In this document: positions 38,201-50,148 of the stretch, piece after piece | Position numbering within the stretch: the stretch's first letter is position 1 | Layout: each line of letters opens with the position of its first letter | Assembly: GCA_013399875.1 (NCBI GenBank) | Contig: VXAZ01006215.1 | Span: forward strand, 558,001-622,000 | DNA: 64,000 nt | Source: Gymnorhina tibicen | Lineage: Eukaryota; Chordata; Aves; Passeriformes; Artamidae | Direction of reading: 5' to 3' | Translations under genes and position numbers: made by a program | Notes under the pieces: generated by a model | The model's database searches: none | The model's input: only the letters and a program-made list of their open reading frames with translations | Told to the model about the DNA's origin: nothing

Positions 38201-41200
38201 CAACCCCTGCAATTTATCTGGAAAATCCCTTTCTCCTCCCTGCTCTCCATCTCCCTTTGCAGAGATTTCAGCCAGAAACACTAGGAGGTGTCAGGAGAGC
38301 ACTACAGCAAGGGTTATCCATACAGGATGGCCTCTCTGTATGGTTAGAGCACACTGCCTTTCACTGCCTGCCTTCCCCCTTCACTTCCAGATTGTCTTTT
38401 CTTTCTTCTGCCCCCTCTGAACCCCTCCAGTTCTGTTCTTTGTATCTGTCATTTGTCATTTCTGTCATGGAGCAGAATTGTCTTTTCTTTGATCTGTGAG
38501 TCTGAATCCACTTGCTGACCAGCACTGGAGCTCAGGCCATAATCCCTGCCCATGCCCTGGTATGTTGGTAATCACAGGGATGAGGAGAAATCTTGGTGAA
38601 ACCTTTTTTTCCACAGATTCTGCCCCTCTCCTTGTGCCTCTCACTTTTCTCCAGGGTGGCTTTTTCACCTGTACAGCCTGTCTTTCTCTCTTATCATTCC
38701 CACACACCTATTACTTTCAAAAAGAATGGTGTGTTGCTTTGAAACACGATTTGGGAACTTTTATACTTAATTTGAAAATTCTCAACCGATTTCCTAGAAC
38801 TGTAAGCAAGTTGGCTTTCCCAGCACTGGACAGGTTTGCGGATAAGGAAGGTCATGGCAAACCACAGATGGGACACAATTCCATCCAGCAGCCACTGGAG
38901 TTTCTAAAATGCTGCTATAGCACCACCAGCAAATAACCATCTCTGCTTGGCTGCCGCTGAAGGAGGCAGTGCACAAAGAAAAATCATCTCAGAAATCTCA
39001 GTCACTTACGGCAAAATGGCTCTTTGTCCGCTGTATCGAAAAACATACTTGTCACTGGATGGCTCTGTTGTGTTAAATAGCTTTTCCACTCGTGGGCATA
39101 ATAACCTGCAGGTGACAGTTTGAAAATGAAACAGAGTTACTGCACAGGTAGACGAGCCACTAAATGGCTGAAAATAAGCACGTATTTAAGAAACAGTGCA
39201 TTGTGTTCTAACTGCCAGGTAGCACTGTGACACACATCCTCCTGTACTCCAAAGGCGGAGGACTGAATACGCCTGGTTACTGTTCAGCACTTTCTTTGAG
39301 CTGATCTTTTTCCACATCTGCTATCTGTGGCCAAGAAGGATTTCATTTTGCCATGCAGAATGAAAATCATCCCCTTGACTTTGCCAGTTTCTTTCTGGAA
39401 GTGTCAGGTGTTTTAGCATCAACATTTCAGAGCTGCCAGCCTGAGGCTGGGCTGTCATACCCAGGCTGGGGCAAACAAGTCCAGAATCCCCTTTGTTCAC
39501 CCGTTTGCCATTCCTTTTAGAGCACAGAGGGGTTTGTGGTGCTGGGGATTTACTTGGAAATCTTATTTTAGCAAGGACAGGCCCCTGTCCCTCAAACTCT
39601 GCAACTGAGGGACTATAATTGACTTTTCCTCTGACTTTAGTGTAAAGATCTCAAGTCTAGTTTTGGCTTTTCTAGTTCTGGATCCTTTACCTGTTCTAGA
39701 TCATAACATGATGTGATACTACAAGGAGCAGGCCTGAGAGACCTCAAAGACCTCAACGGAAATAACTTAGATGCTTTTGTGTTAGTCCTTCAGCAAAACA
39801 TCAGCCTCCAAGGTACAGTGATGACAGGCAGCTCAGTATTCAGGATGGATTGACATTCCCTGGCTCCTTACCTAGGATGGGCCATGGCATGGGCCAGAAG
39901 GGTTCGCAGCTGGTGCATTTGCCATTCCTGTAATTCCTGTACGAGTTGCACGGGTATGTGGTGATATTGCAGCTCTGTGTCAGGGAGGACAGGAACAGGA
40001 AAACAGACCTCTGGTGGTCACATTTAAAATACTGCAATCCTTAATCATGTACAGGGAAGAAAAGTTTCGTTAGCAATCCTCACGCCTCAGGGAAACAGGA
40101 TTAATGCCCACAGGACACACCAGTGGACAGTCACTGACCAGTCTGAACCCAGCAAATTGCACTGGGGAGCACTGGGCTGTGGCAGAACAGTAAGTGGGCA
40201 GCAGCCTCTCCCTTTGAGTGCACTCAGCTCTGCCTGTGTCTGCTTTGCTTTTCTTCTTGTCTTTTTGGTTTTAAAAACATTTGTTTGTGTGGTCGCTGCA
40301 GTTCCAGAGGATCCAACTATGGATCAAGTTCTGTCTCTGGTGTTCTCCTCTCCTCTCTGAGCTCAGGCCTGACAGCTGGATATTGCTTTTAGCTTTGCAC
40401 GTGACCTTCCATTTTGGTGCAAAAAACTCTTTAGAAAGACATAACTAATAAAATAAGTTGTTGCACGAGCAGCAAAAGGAGTGAAACCTCATTCCCTAGG
40501 GATTTTTGGCTCAGGCTGGTCTCCTATGTAGATTCTCTTGGGTCTGATAAGGGATGAGTTCACAATACTGCATTTCCTTCTGTAAGGTATCTTCTTCGCC
40601 CAGCTTTCATCAAACCAGTTCTGCTGCCAGGCTGAAAGCAAAAAAGCTTTCTTCTGTTCAAGACTAGGGCTGTGCCTTCCAGACTGTACTGTCTGGCACT
40701 GCCGAGGAAGGTGCCTTGGCTGTGGGATAACTGCCTGCTCCACATTCATCTTGAACCTGTTTTCTGAACAGGTCCTTGCCACTGCTAGTCCTTGGGCTTT
40801 TGTGTGTTACAATAATTAGAAACAAAAAATCTCACTGATTTTCTGGACATAGTCACAAAATGAAGGCACACATCTACCTGATGACTTTTTGCACAGAGGA
40901 TTAATCCCACTTGCACTGTGACAGAGGCACAGAGAGGTCACCCTGACTCTCATGTCTGCATGGTGCACATCAGCTGAACCTCTGTCACACCAGTGCTGAG
41001 AAGAGGTTGCTGCCATGGCTTTCCCAGAATATGGATTTCATGTATTTTCTAAGCAGAGTTGATGATTCTCTGGCTTTCTCCTCTTTTTCTGTTTGGAAAC
41101 ATTTTGTCAGGGTTTGTGCAATTCAGGGCAGGATTAATTACCAGAAAATATGGTCAGTGGGCAGCCCGGCTGGTTGTTCCCACCGTTGGGATAGAAGTCG

Positions 41201-44200
41201 ACGTGGCCCAGTGCTTCTCCGTAACCCAGTCCTAACAAAAGGGAATACCAGGGCTCAGGGAGGGAATATTAAATTGTAAAATGCACAAGAAGGAAATATA
41301 GCAACCTAACTGGAAAAAATAGTAGTTATTTAGCTCTAGGATGCCTGCTTGTACAGGAATACTAATGTCATCCATCTGTTTAGGCAGCAGGCCAAACAGT
41401 TGTGACCCAGCTGGGTAATTTTAACAATGGTATCAAGTACCTAAAACAAGTCTGTGCATGCAACAGTACAAAATGTCAGGGTTTGTGTCACTTGTGTGCA
41501 GGAGAGGAAAAGGGATGTGAAACCTGGCTCTTGCTGTGCTGCTGAAATCTGACTTCCTGGAAGGGCTGGAAGAAGAGAGGCAGCAATTAGATGGGAAAGC
41601 CAAGTGTTAGGGGTAGGGTGGCCATGGGAGCAGCATGGGGGGCTTGGCATCGCACTGCTGGCCTGGCTGGTGGGTCTGGAAAAGGACAGGGCTGAGGGAG
41701 AGTCCAGATTTGCCCCAGAGGAAGGTTTAGCTCTTAGGAGGTGGGATGGAGACTGGAAGCATCATGCAGGGAGCCATGGATTGGGGATAACTGATCTGCT
41801 GTGCAAGGCACTGAGCTGTGGAACCAGCTCTGGAAGTGCTGCGTGCTCGGATGCAGCCTGACCCTGTGGTGGGATGTTGGTGTGTCCTGCTCTGGCAGGA
41901 CTGTGCTGCAGGACCTCCTCCACCGGTTCCTAAGTCCTTGTAAGTCAAGGGCCAGGAGGTTATAGCTGCTGTCATCAGCAGCATGTTTTGAAGTGCAAAT
42001 AAACCAGCAGCTCCTGAGGGAGTGCTGGGGACAGCGTGGGCAACACGGCACCCCAGAGCCTCAGTGACGGAGTCTGCTGTGCTCCCGGGCCAAAGGAGCG
42101 AGGACTCCCAGCACTGCTGCCCACCAGCAGCCCCCCTTCCCCGCGCTCCCCGTCAGTCTCTGGGTCTCCGTGGAAGGGCAGGAGGGGGAAGGTCACGTAC
42201 TGTGGGTGTCGGAGTGAATGACATCGACAAACTGCGCGTCCGTGGGGTCCAGCCTCTCGCTCGGTGCCGTCCCCCGGTACAAGGGGCCCGCGGGGTCAAG
42301 GCCTGCAGCACAAAGCCATGGCTGTGGCATCGCCTCGCTCCGGGCTGTCCTTCCTTGAGGCAAGAGGACTGCTGGAGGAAGGCTTACCTGTGATTCTTCC
42401 CAGCGTGCCTTCAAACATCTGTCCCACAAAGCCAGAGATGTGTGCTCCCAGGCTCACTCCTATCAAGTGCATGGAGTCAAGGGACGCTCCATCAATCTGC
42501 GATTTAAAAGTACTCATGGTCACGTGTTTTCGGAAAATAAAAAAATATTAGGAGGAGGAATGCAAGATCTCCCAGAGTGTTCCACTCTGTGTAGATATTC
42601 CCCCTTTGACAGTCCCACAGAGTCAGCAGCATTCCTGTTTGAGGCCTGTATCTCAGAGAGTCCCACAGAGACAGCCAGCATTCCTGTTTGAGACCTGTAC
42701 CTCAGTGAGCTGGGATGAGGACGGTTCAGGCAATGGTTGTATTTTCCTGGGGCAATGACTACAAGTGTGGACAGGAACCACTGCTGGGCCCCAGGAATAC
42801 AATTCCAGTTGCCCCACGTGTGGTTCCTGCAAGGAATTAGCAGACACTATGATCCTAATGATCCAGCATCATCATTGCCTGTGCAAGAGCTTAGAGGAGC
42901 TGTGAACTGTAGCTGATCCCCTTAAGCAGCCTTTGGATATACAGCAAATGGGAGTAGAGTTACTATGTATGGGAAAACATGTCTGGAGAGTTTTGTACCC
43001 AGAAATGTAGAGACTTAGAGTGTAAACTGAATATTGCACCAAAATACCATTGTACCAAGTCCAAGGGTAGGATTTGGCACTGCAGTATACATGCACTTCC
43101 AAAAATTAATGTATTCCTTTTTGAGGAGTTTCTATTCCCAGACATCCTGCTGGTTTAAGCACTTCCTTTGTGCCCTTTACATACTGTGTCTTAATGACTG
43201 TGTCGTAGCGTGAGTGTCCAACTTACCAACATTTCATCTATAAGTTTCTTCAGAATCTCAGCAACTCTTTTGCACTTCCTGGAAGCATAACTGTAGATGA
43301 GAGTTGTTGCCCCCTGGTTCCAGTCCACAACGATGACGTTCATGTCCTCTACAGAAAGCAGGAGACGCACCAGGTTAGGGATCCAGACCGGGGCAGAGCC
43401 TGTGAGTCGGTACCCGTGGACGATGAAGGTCGTTTTCTTGGTCACATTGAGGTACTTGGAGGCTGTTGAGTGGAGCTCCTCGGCACAGGTTGGGTTCTGC
43501 TGGGTGTAGAGCAGCAGCTTCACTTTCAGCTCCGTCCCTATCAAAGCATTCCCGAAGCCGAGGGCTGTGAATTCAGGACATGTCTCCCGAGGATCTGAAA
43601 GGAGCAGAGTGGCAACTGGAGTTTGGCACCAAGGGGTTTTCTTTAGCCTGTTGTACCTGCCAACCCTGCACAGGGCAGGAAAAAGGTGTTGTGAATTGTC
43701 TGAGCACAGGGGCTGCTCCTGTCCCCTCTCTCCCTCTCCTCTCTATCATGCTCATGACTGAAGTTACCTTGGAACTTAGGTTTCCTTACCGTGTTGGAAC
43801 AAAGAGAGCATCACACCTTTTTGGAGCAGCATTCCCTGAAACACCACAGCCCTGCTTCCTGTGGCAGCTGGTAGTTGGCAGGGACTCTCTCCAAAAATCT
43901 CACTGGTGTGAGGAAGGTATCAGAGACCGACAAGCGGGATGGTTGCTGTACTGGTTTGTGAGCACACCCAGGTGCTCTGGACAGGTTCGAGGCTAAACAG
44001 GTGTCCTTGGGGTTGGTTTGTACCTCCAGCCCAGAGCTGCCAAGCTGCAGACAGTCTTGCCGTGGTGAGGGGCAACTCAATGCTTCATTTATATGTGCAG
44101 ATGCAGGCTGGTATTCCAGACTGCAAAATGGGGCAACCTTGACTGTGTGAGATGATAATTGTGCTTTATACACAGCTGAAGTGTAACTGAATTTGATGTA

Positions 44201-46281
44201 ATGCTGCTCGATGGGTTGGCCTGTACCATTGGAAAGCCTGTCTTTGTTCTTTGCTTTTCCAGCAGAACACCAGCTGAGCCTTCAGAGCCCAGTACAGTCT
44301 CCAACAGGGCACTGGCAGGGAATGGAATAACTGTCTCCAGACAGACACTGCTTATGAAGGCCCTCCTAGGTTCAGTAGCCTCTTCCTGACTCACAATCCT
44401 TTCCCCCAAATCCTCGTAATCTTATTGAAGAACCTTGTAGGGGAGAGTGTCTCTCTGACACGTATGTCCTGGGCTGCAGTAATTGTTCAGGCTACAGTTC
44501 CTAGAGGAATCTTCCTGATCTTTGTTGCTTAAAGGACTGTGCCGTAGGTAGCAGGGTTTAGAAAACCTGCAGCTGTAAGGTAATTATGCTCTAGCAAATC
44601 TCCAGTGCTCTGTGCATTTTAATTTCTGAATGATGAAACTCTCAGAGTTTCTATGAGCAACTTTCCCTTTTCTCCTCCTCAGGAAATCAGGAGCATGAGA
44701 GTGATATAAATGCTATGTGCCCAGCACATAAAACAATCTGCTCAGTTGCCACAGTTCTGCTAATTACTTTGTAGAAGCCCCAGGAGCTCCAGAAATAAAA
44801 GTTAATAGGCCAAAAGGATGTTGCAGTTAAGTCCAACTGAATATTTTAAATTGCTACCATAAATTCAGAAATAAATTTTAACATCTGAAATCCATGGAGT
44901 CCTTCCTGTATAAAGCCTATGGTAACAGGCGAATGGTGTGACAGGAGTGGTGGGAAATGAGCCCTCAGCCAGACCCAGTGAAATCAGGGGCCTTTGAATG
45001 GAGGGTGTGCTGCCTCTGTAATGCTTCACTCAGAGCTCCCAGGAGCGGTGTGACTCTGGGCCCTGCTCCCAAGAGGAAAGGTGACCTGGGTGGCTGCCTC
45101 CTGGCCAGCCTGCTCTCAGCTCATTCTTACAGTGCCAAGGTGCTCCAGGGAAACAGCAGCAAGAGTTCTATGACACTGCTCTTGTGGAGATCCCAAAGTA
45201 ACTAGCCGAGAAAAATTAACATTTTTTGCTCATGCACACCAGCTCCCACAGTGAGAAGCAGTGACTGTCCTCTAGGTGCTACTGCAGCATAAAAAAATAC
45301 AACTGTGTGTTTTACTAATAACTAGGCATTGTTTTAGTTATTGTATAGTAGCACTATATAGTGTTGTTAATTATCTTTACTGCCACTGAAGCTGTAGCAA
45401 TACAGGCAGAAATGCCAGGCAAGAATTACTTCAGTATAGTGCAAGATTGCACTGATTGCTGAATTTGTTTCTGTATCTCCTGCACTGTGCTGAGGCTTGC
45501 CCAGAGGAGCACTGTGTTTGTCATCAGAACAGCCCAAACCTTCTGGTACAGAAGTGCTTTCAAAGAGCTGGTCAGCATCTGCTGATACCTAACACAGGGA
45601 CTGTATAAAGGGCCTTGTTATATCTGCACCAGGTCTGTTAGATTGGTTCTGTTTTGATTAACAAAATCAAATCAGTGCTAATAAGGGGAGGAAACCTGCC
45701 AGCTTCTCTTCTGGCAAGCTGGTGCCAATCCCAGCCTCATCCACCCTGTGTTCAAAAACTGACACATGAGGATGGCCAGTTGTCCTGGCTTTGCTCTTCC
45801 TTCTGCTAAGCACAGTGACTCCTACCCAAATGGCTGGAAGTGCCTTTGAAACTCCAGGATGACTGGGGCAAGTGGCTTATTGAGATTTACTTTGCAAGCA
45901 AATACGTGAGGTAGAAACTTATCCCCTGGCACTGTACTTAACCCATGTCCAACAGACCACTTCCCTCCAGTAAAAGGGAATGAATATGGCCATTAACCCA
46001 GCATCCCACTAACTGATTTCCAGCCCTGCCTTAGCTTGCTAGATAGCCTCTGGCAATCCCCATTCTCCTTCTGCTCTGTTTTCTGATATGAAAAATAGGA
46101 GGCAAACACTGGTTTGCTGGGCAAGGTGCTCTGATCTCCCAGAACCTGTAGCAGGGAGCATAAAAATGTGTTAAATCCATGTACCTGCCTGGGAGCTGGA
46201 CACTTGGTCTTGAGCCTGAGATCAGCCTCCAAGGTGCTATTGCAGCAGTGTAGGCATCTTCAGAATAACTTGGTTCTCAAG

Positions 46282-46317
<36 letters not shown>

Positions 46318-47658
46318 TGAAGTTATATACTCCCAGGTTGGGAGTGTTGCAGTCGTGGGAACAGTCCCAGGCAGACTCTTGGTATTTACTGCAGTCAGTG
46401 CTCTTAAGGCCTGCATTCCCCTGGTCTCTCTCATTCCTTTCTAGGAGATGGTGTTTGGAGGCTTTTTCTTTGGTGTTGATCCCATGGACAGGCAGGGTTT
46501 GCCATGGTGGCATTTTGGGGCTGTGGTACCGAGCTGTCTGCATGAATAAAGTAGCAGCTGAGGTTTTTACCAGCTTGTCCTCTTGCAAAGGAAAGTTCCA
46601 ACAGACTTTCCCCTCAGTGGGTCAGTGGTCACTTGGCCAGATGTGTGGCTGTCCCAGCTGTGGTCCTTGGGACACAGAGCTGCTCGCGCAGTGAGCGCCT
46701 GCGTGGAGCTCAGGTGAGCGTGCCACTGCTTCTCTGTCTGCAGGAGCCCTGGCCCTCCAACCCCTGCCACCTTGCCTGGGCTTTGTACAGTGTGTGTCAT
46801 CAGACTGGTCTTAACCATCAACAATGGTTTAAGCACACTTCACTACCACGCCCCGAATCTCGGGAGCATTAGTGCAGATTTCCACCCCTTTTCCACAGAG
46901 AGGATTTCCACCCCTCCACTCTTAAACGGGTCCTCAATAGCTCACTGCATTTCATCGGTGCCTTTTCACACCATTCTCTTTTCCCACTTCTTGTGACTGC
47001 ATTTCCTACAGAGTATTAAACAAACCAAGCAAAGGCAACCCTGAGATTACTCCAGGGGACCCGATGAAACACAAGTTAGTATTTATAAGAACACTGGGTT
47101 TTCTTAACCCTGTTTGTTTTCCCTACAAAGCAGAGAGCTGTAACTTGCCTTGCTCCCATGTGTATGCTAACACAAGGCAGTACATTTGTTTATTTTTACA
47201 CAGGTTGGTTCTCGTAGGGCTGTGAGGCTATCAAATGGAGCTTACTGTTCATAAATGGTAATTCATCCTTCGCCTCTGTCATACGTGACACCCCTGAGAA
47301 GAAATCATTATTCTCTGAAGATTTCGAATGACATTTCCAGTGTCGATGGATAGTACTTATATAAGAGAAATGTTTGCAAAGGGAGGAAAAGATAATAAAA
47401 AATACTTCTGGTTTTCCATTTGGAACTCTTAGAACTGACTACATTCATGCAACCAGTATAATTTGCTTTGCCAAAATAAATAATGCTAGTGAGAAATCCT
47501 GCGCAGTAACTGTAATGCGGAGGGCACGTACATTCATGTTGCCGTACAGCACAGAAAATGTGTTATATTTGACAAAAACATTCAAAACAAACGGTTGAGT
47601 TCTTACCTGTTTTCACCCCATACAAAAGGCAGATGAACACAACACACAGCCTCAGCAT
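35265..47658 (-). CDS. LIPH: LIPH, lipase member H (phosphatidic-acid-selective phospholipase A1 alpha); 10 exons
   Basis: A secreted or membrane-associated enzyme that cleaves phosphatidic acid to 2-acyl lysophosphatidic acid, the ligand of LPA6 (LPAR6). Exons in transcript order: 47658-47607, 43594-43227, 42496-42388, 42302-42201, 41231-41142, 40039-39872, 39105-39010, 38098-37987, 37034-36861, 35337-35265. The total is 1344 nt, 447 aa (human 451). Exon 1 is essentially the signal peptide ([17 protein letters not shown]). The catalytic Ser is in GVSLG (about S155), Asp in GLDPAGP (D179) and His in CDHQRS (H249). The lid, between Cys 234 and Cys 247, has 12 residues, the short lid of the PA-PLA1 subgroup. 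Sequons include NVT and NIT. The C-terminal half is a PLAT-like domain ending in Cys. LIPI is less likely given synteny beside TMEM41A. Confidence 0.96.
39872..42496 (-). CDS. LIPH: LIPH coding exons 3-6, catalytic core and lid
   Basis: Exon 3 (42496-42388) carries [16 protein letters not shown] with the nucleophile. Exon 4 (42302-42201) carries the acid residue (GLDPAGPLY) and [12 protein letters not shown]. Exon 5 (41231-41142) encodes YPNGG and the first lid Cys. Exon 6 (40039-39872) encodes the second lid Cys and the catalytic His. The triad is intact, so the enzyme should be active. In exon 6 the run [14 protein letters not shown] has Trp 293 where human LIPH has a Cys, leaving Cys 285 without its usual nearby partner. 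Exon 4's donor is GTACGT at 42200. Confidence 0.93.
42611..42707. repeat. Tandem duplication of about 48 bases in LIPH intron 2
   Basis: Two adjacent copies, each running AGTCCCACAGAG ... GCATTCCTGTTTGAG then CCTGTA/CCTC, differ at a handful of positions (42611-42658 and 42659-42707). They make a two-copy minisatellite and show no splice or coding role. Confidence 0.85.
43595..47606 (-). other. LIPH: LIPH intron 1 (4.0 kb)
   Basis: Separates the signal-peptide exon from the body of the enzyme. It contains the (TA)n tract at 46283-46315 but no CR1 block and no credible exon. The sequence is otherwise AT-leaning unique DNA. Confidence 0.7.
46258..46322. repeat. (TA)n microsatellite flanked by a perfect inverted repeat
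   Basis: A run of about 33 bases of alternating T and A (46283-46315) lies between CTTCAGAATA (46258-46267) and its exact reverse complement TATTCTGAAG (46313-46322). ACTTG/CAAGT, just inside the left arm, forms a second small hairpin. The site can fold into a hairpin or cruciform. It lies in LIPH intron 1. Confidence 0.88.
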
Positions 47659-50148
47659 ATGGACTTCCACATGGAACTTCTACGGGTAAGAGATTTGAAG
47701 GATCCCACAATTTCTCTGGCATGTGTCTGCTGGCTCTGACAGCAGTTTGCTTCCTTTTTTTTCTGCCAGTAACAGTAGGTGTGGTGAAAGGAGGAAGTTA
47801 CCAGCCAAGAAGTGAAGACCAGTCTTGAGTTATACAACTGAAGCTTCTTCTTAAGAAGGTGGGGCACCTTCTATTCTAGCAGGTTTCCTTAATTTAAATA
47901 TAGTTTGCCCTGGGGGATGACTAATCAAAGACACAAATAGGTTGGTATCACGCTGTGAGCAGCAATTTGACTACACAGTGTTGAAACTAAGGAAATTAAT
48001 GCCTATTTGTCTTTTGCAAAGAATGTCAGGAAGATTGTAGGTGTCACTGCAAGTCTGATAAGCATCTGGGCAGGGCCGGCGCTTGGTTTCACAGGGCCCT
48101 GCCTTTGGAGAGTTCACGATGATCCCTAATCTCCCATGTCCCTCCTGCTCTCCCGAGTGCCATGGCCCAGAGTCCCTTCTACTAATCCGGTCACCACCTC
48201 AGGCAGGAGACAGGGGCACAGCACTGTGTTGTGACAAAGGGAAGGTACCACTTCAAGGTGTCTGGCTCTCCACTGGGCTCCCAAGCAACTGCTGTCTTGG
48301 ATAACACTCATACAGCTGGCATTCCTACATTTTCTCACGGACCTGCTGGAACCTCATGAATTCAGCTGTAATTCAAGTAAGGAAGGCTTTTTCATTCCTT
48401 GCTGGATGGGAGGAAGAAGATGGCCAAGGAAAGACAACTGTCAGGGGCAGGAAAGGAAGTCTGAAATTGGAGCTGGAAGGTATAGTGGCAAAATTGGGAA
48501 AACGGGGGTGGTGGAGAGTTTGTAAAGGGATGAGAAGGGAGGGAGCAGGGATGGCTGCTGGATAGAAGTTGGGTGGTAGCTTTGCCTGGCGCTTTCTTAG
48601 CAAATTCTTCTAACTTAGGCCAGGGAAAGGGAACGTAGGGTGGATTAGACATACCTCATTAAGCCCAGGCTCTGCTTTTTTCCCCTGGTGATGATCCAAT
48701 GACGAGCTGAACTATTACAGCTCCCAGCTGCATAGCTGGTTCTTTGGTCCATGCTGTACTTACTAAGCTTTTCGACTTTGCTAATTCTCAGGTTAATCCT
48801 TAACACTTCCTGCTGTCTGCAGCTCCTTCCTGTTCAGACAAGTGTGTGCTGCTCCTCTGGTGCTGGCACGGATCACACCTGAGGCAGACCATGTGCCTAG
48901 CACAATTCTTTCACAAGCACCTTGAGCTCTTCAGCCTCAAGCAGCTCAGCAATCTGAGTCTCCCTGAACATGTGCCATGCTGTGATCCCATTTGATAATC
49001 ACCCAGGCAAAAGTTGGGGCTTGTTATTTTGAAGAGAATAAACAGTGAGAAAAGACACCAAATAACTTCTGTGGATCTGGAAGCTCCAGGACAGTGCTTT
49101 TTCTGCTGCTCTGGCAAAAGAATATAATTTAAACATTGTTTTCCTTCCAGCTCCTTTCTCACCTCTACCAGTAATACTAAACTCTGTCAAAATATTTCCT
49201 CCTTAGCAAGAAGTTCTGCCAATGGTGAGACGGAATTGGTCCAGCAGTGAAACATGAAGAACAGAAGGCTTTTACCTGTTGCAAAAGACATCTGAGAATC
49301 AGAGATAAAATAAGGTAAATCAAGAGGGCCTTGCCTTTCATCTCAATACAGAAAGAGGTAACAATTTGTTGCCTGAAGCTAAGCCCTACTTGTTTCTTTT
49401 CTCCGTCATTTGTTTGGGATTTTCATTTCCCATCTGAGGTTGCTCATCCGAGTGGCTCTCACTTCAAGAGGCCCTGCACTGGGACTGGCAGGTTCTTCCT
49501 TGGAACTCTCAACCATCCCTCAGAAGACCATGATTTTGAGTAACCACCATTTCAACATAAATGACACTGTCTGTTCACTGTACACACTGGCAAACATTCC
49601 CAGGATGTCAGCACTGGCAGTGCTGTCCACCACCACCATCAGATCCTGAGAGCAGGAATTCAAGTGCTTACAGGCTACTCCCCACTCTTGATTCTGCTAC
49701 CAACCTTTCACACCTGCCCCACATGTCCTGCCTCAGCCACACACTTGTTAAAGATGGCAACAACTCACAGCTATTTGGGTTGTGTACACTGAACTCTAAC
49801 AATCCCACTGTGAGCTTTAGAAATCAATTACAATTTGAGACAGTAAAAACTTTTTAATCATGTGTAGAAAACATTTAAAAGCAGAATTGGCACCAACTTA
49901 AGGACAATTTAACGGAAAACATGAAATAATCTTATAAGCATGAAACATTTTGCACTTGGCTGTGAGATGTCAGTGCCTCTGCTATTTCACATTCAAGAGA
50001 CTCTTCACTGTGAGCAGAACCACGGTTGGAATCTGAAAGTTTCAGAAATGTTGTTTCCTCCTTAGAGCAGCTTATGACAGCAATGGTCAGCTGAAAAATA
50101 TTTTTATGTTGCATTCATGCATCCACTGTATGAAATCCCGCTCATTCA
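47659..50148. other. Interval between LIPH and ANAPC13
   Basis: It contains the LIPH promoter and 5' leader (low-coordinate side) and the ANAPC13 3'UTR (high-coordinate side). No gene, CR1 or CpG island is seen. In the LIPH leader an ATG at 47672-47670 (minus strand) opens a six-codon uORF whose TGA overlaps the start of LIPH. In mammals the neighbour of LIPH is SENP2, which is absent here. Confidence 0.6.
49853..49858 (-). terminator. ANAPC13: Candidate poly(A) signal for ANAPC13
   Basis: TTTAAT on the plus strand reads ATTAAA on the minus strand, the common variant signal, about 290 bases after the ANAPC13 stop. That length suits a small housekeeping mRNA. Other sites further down cannot be excluded. 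Confidence 0.45.
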
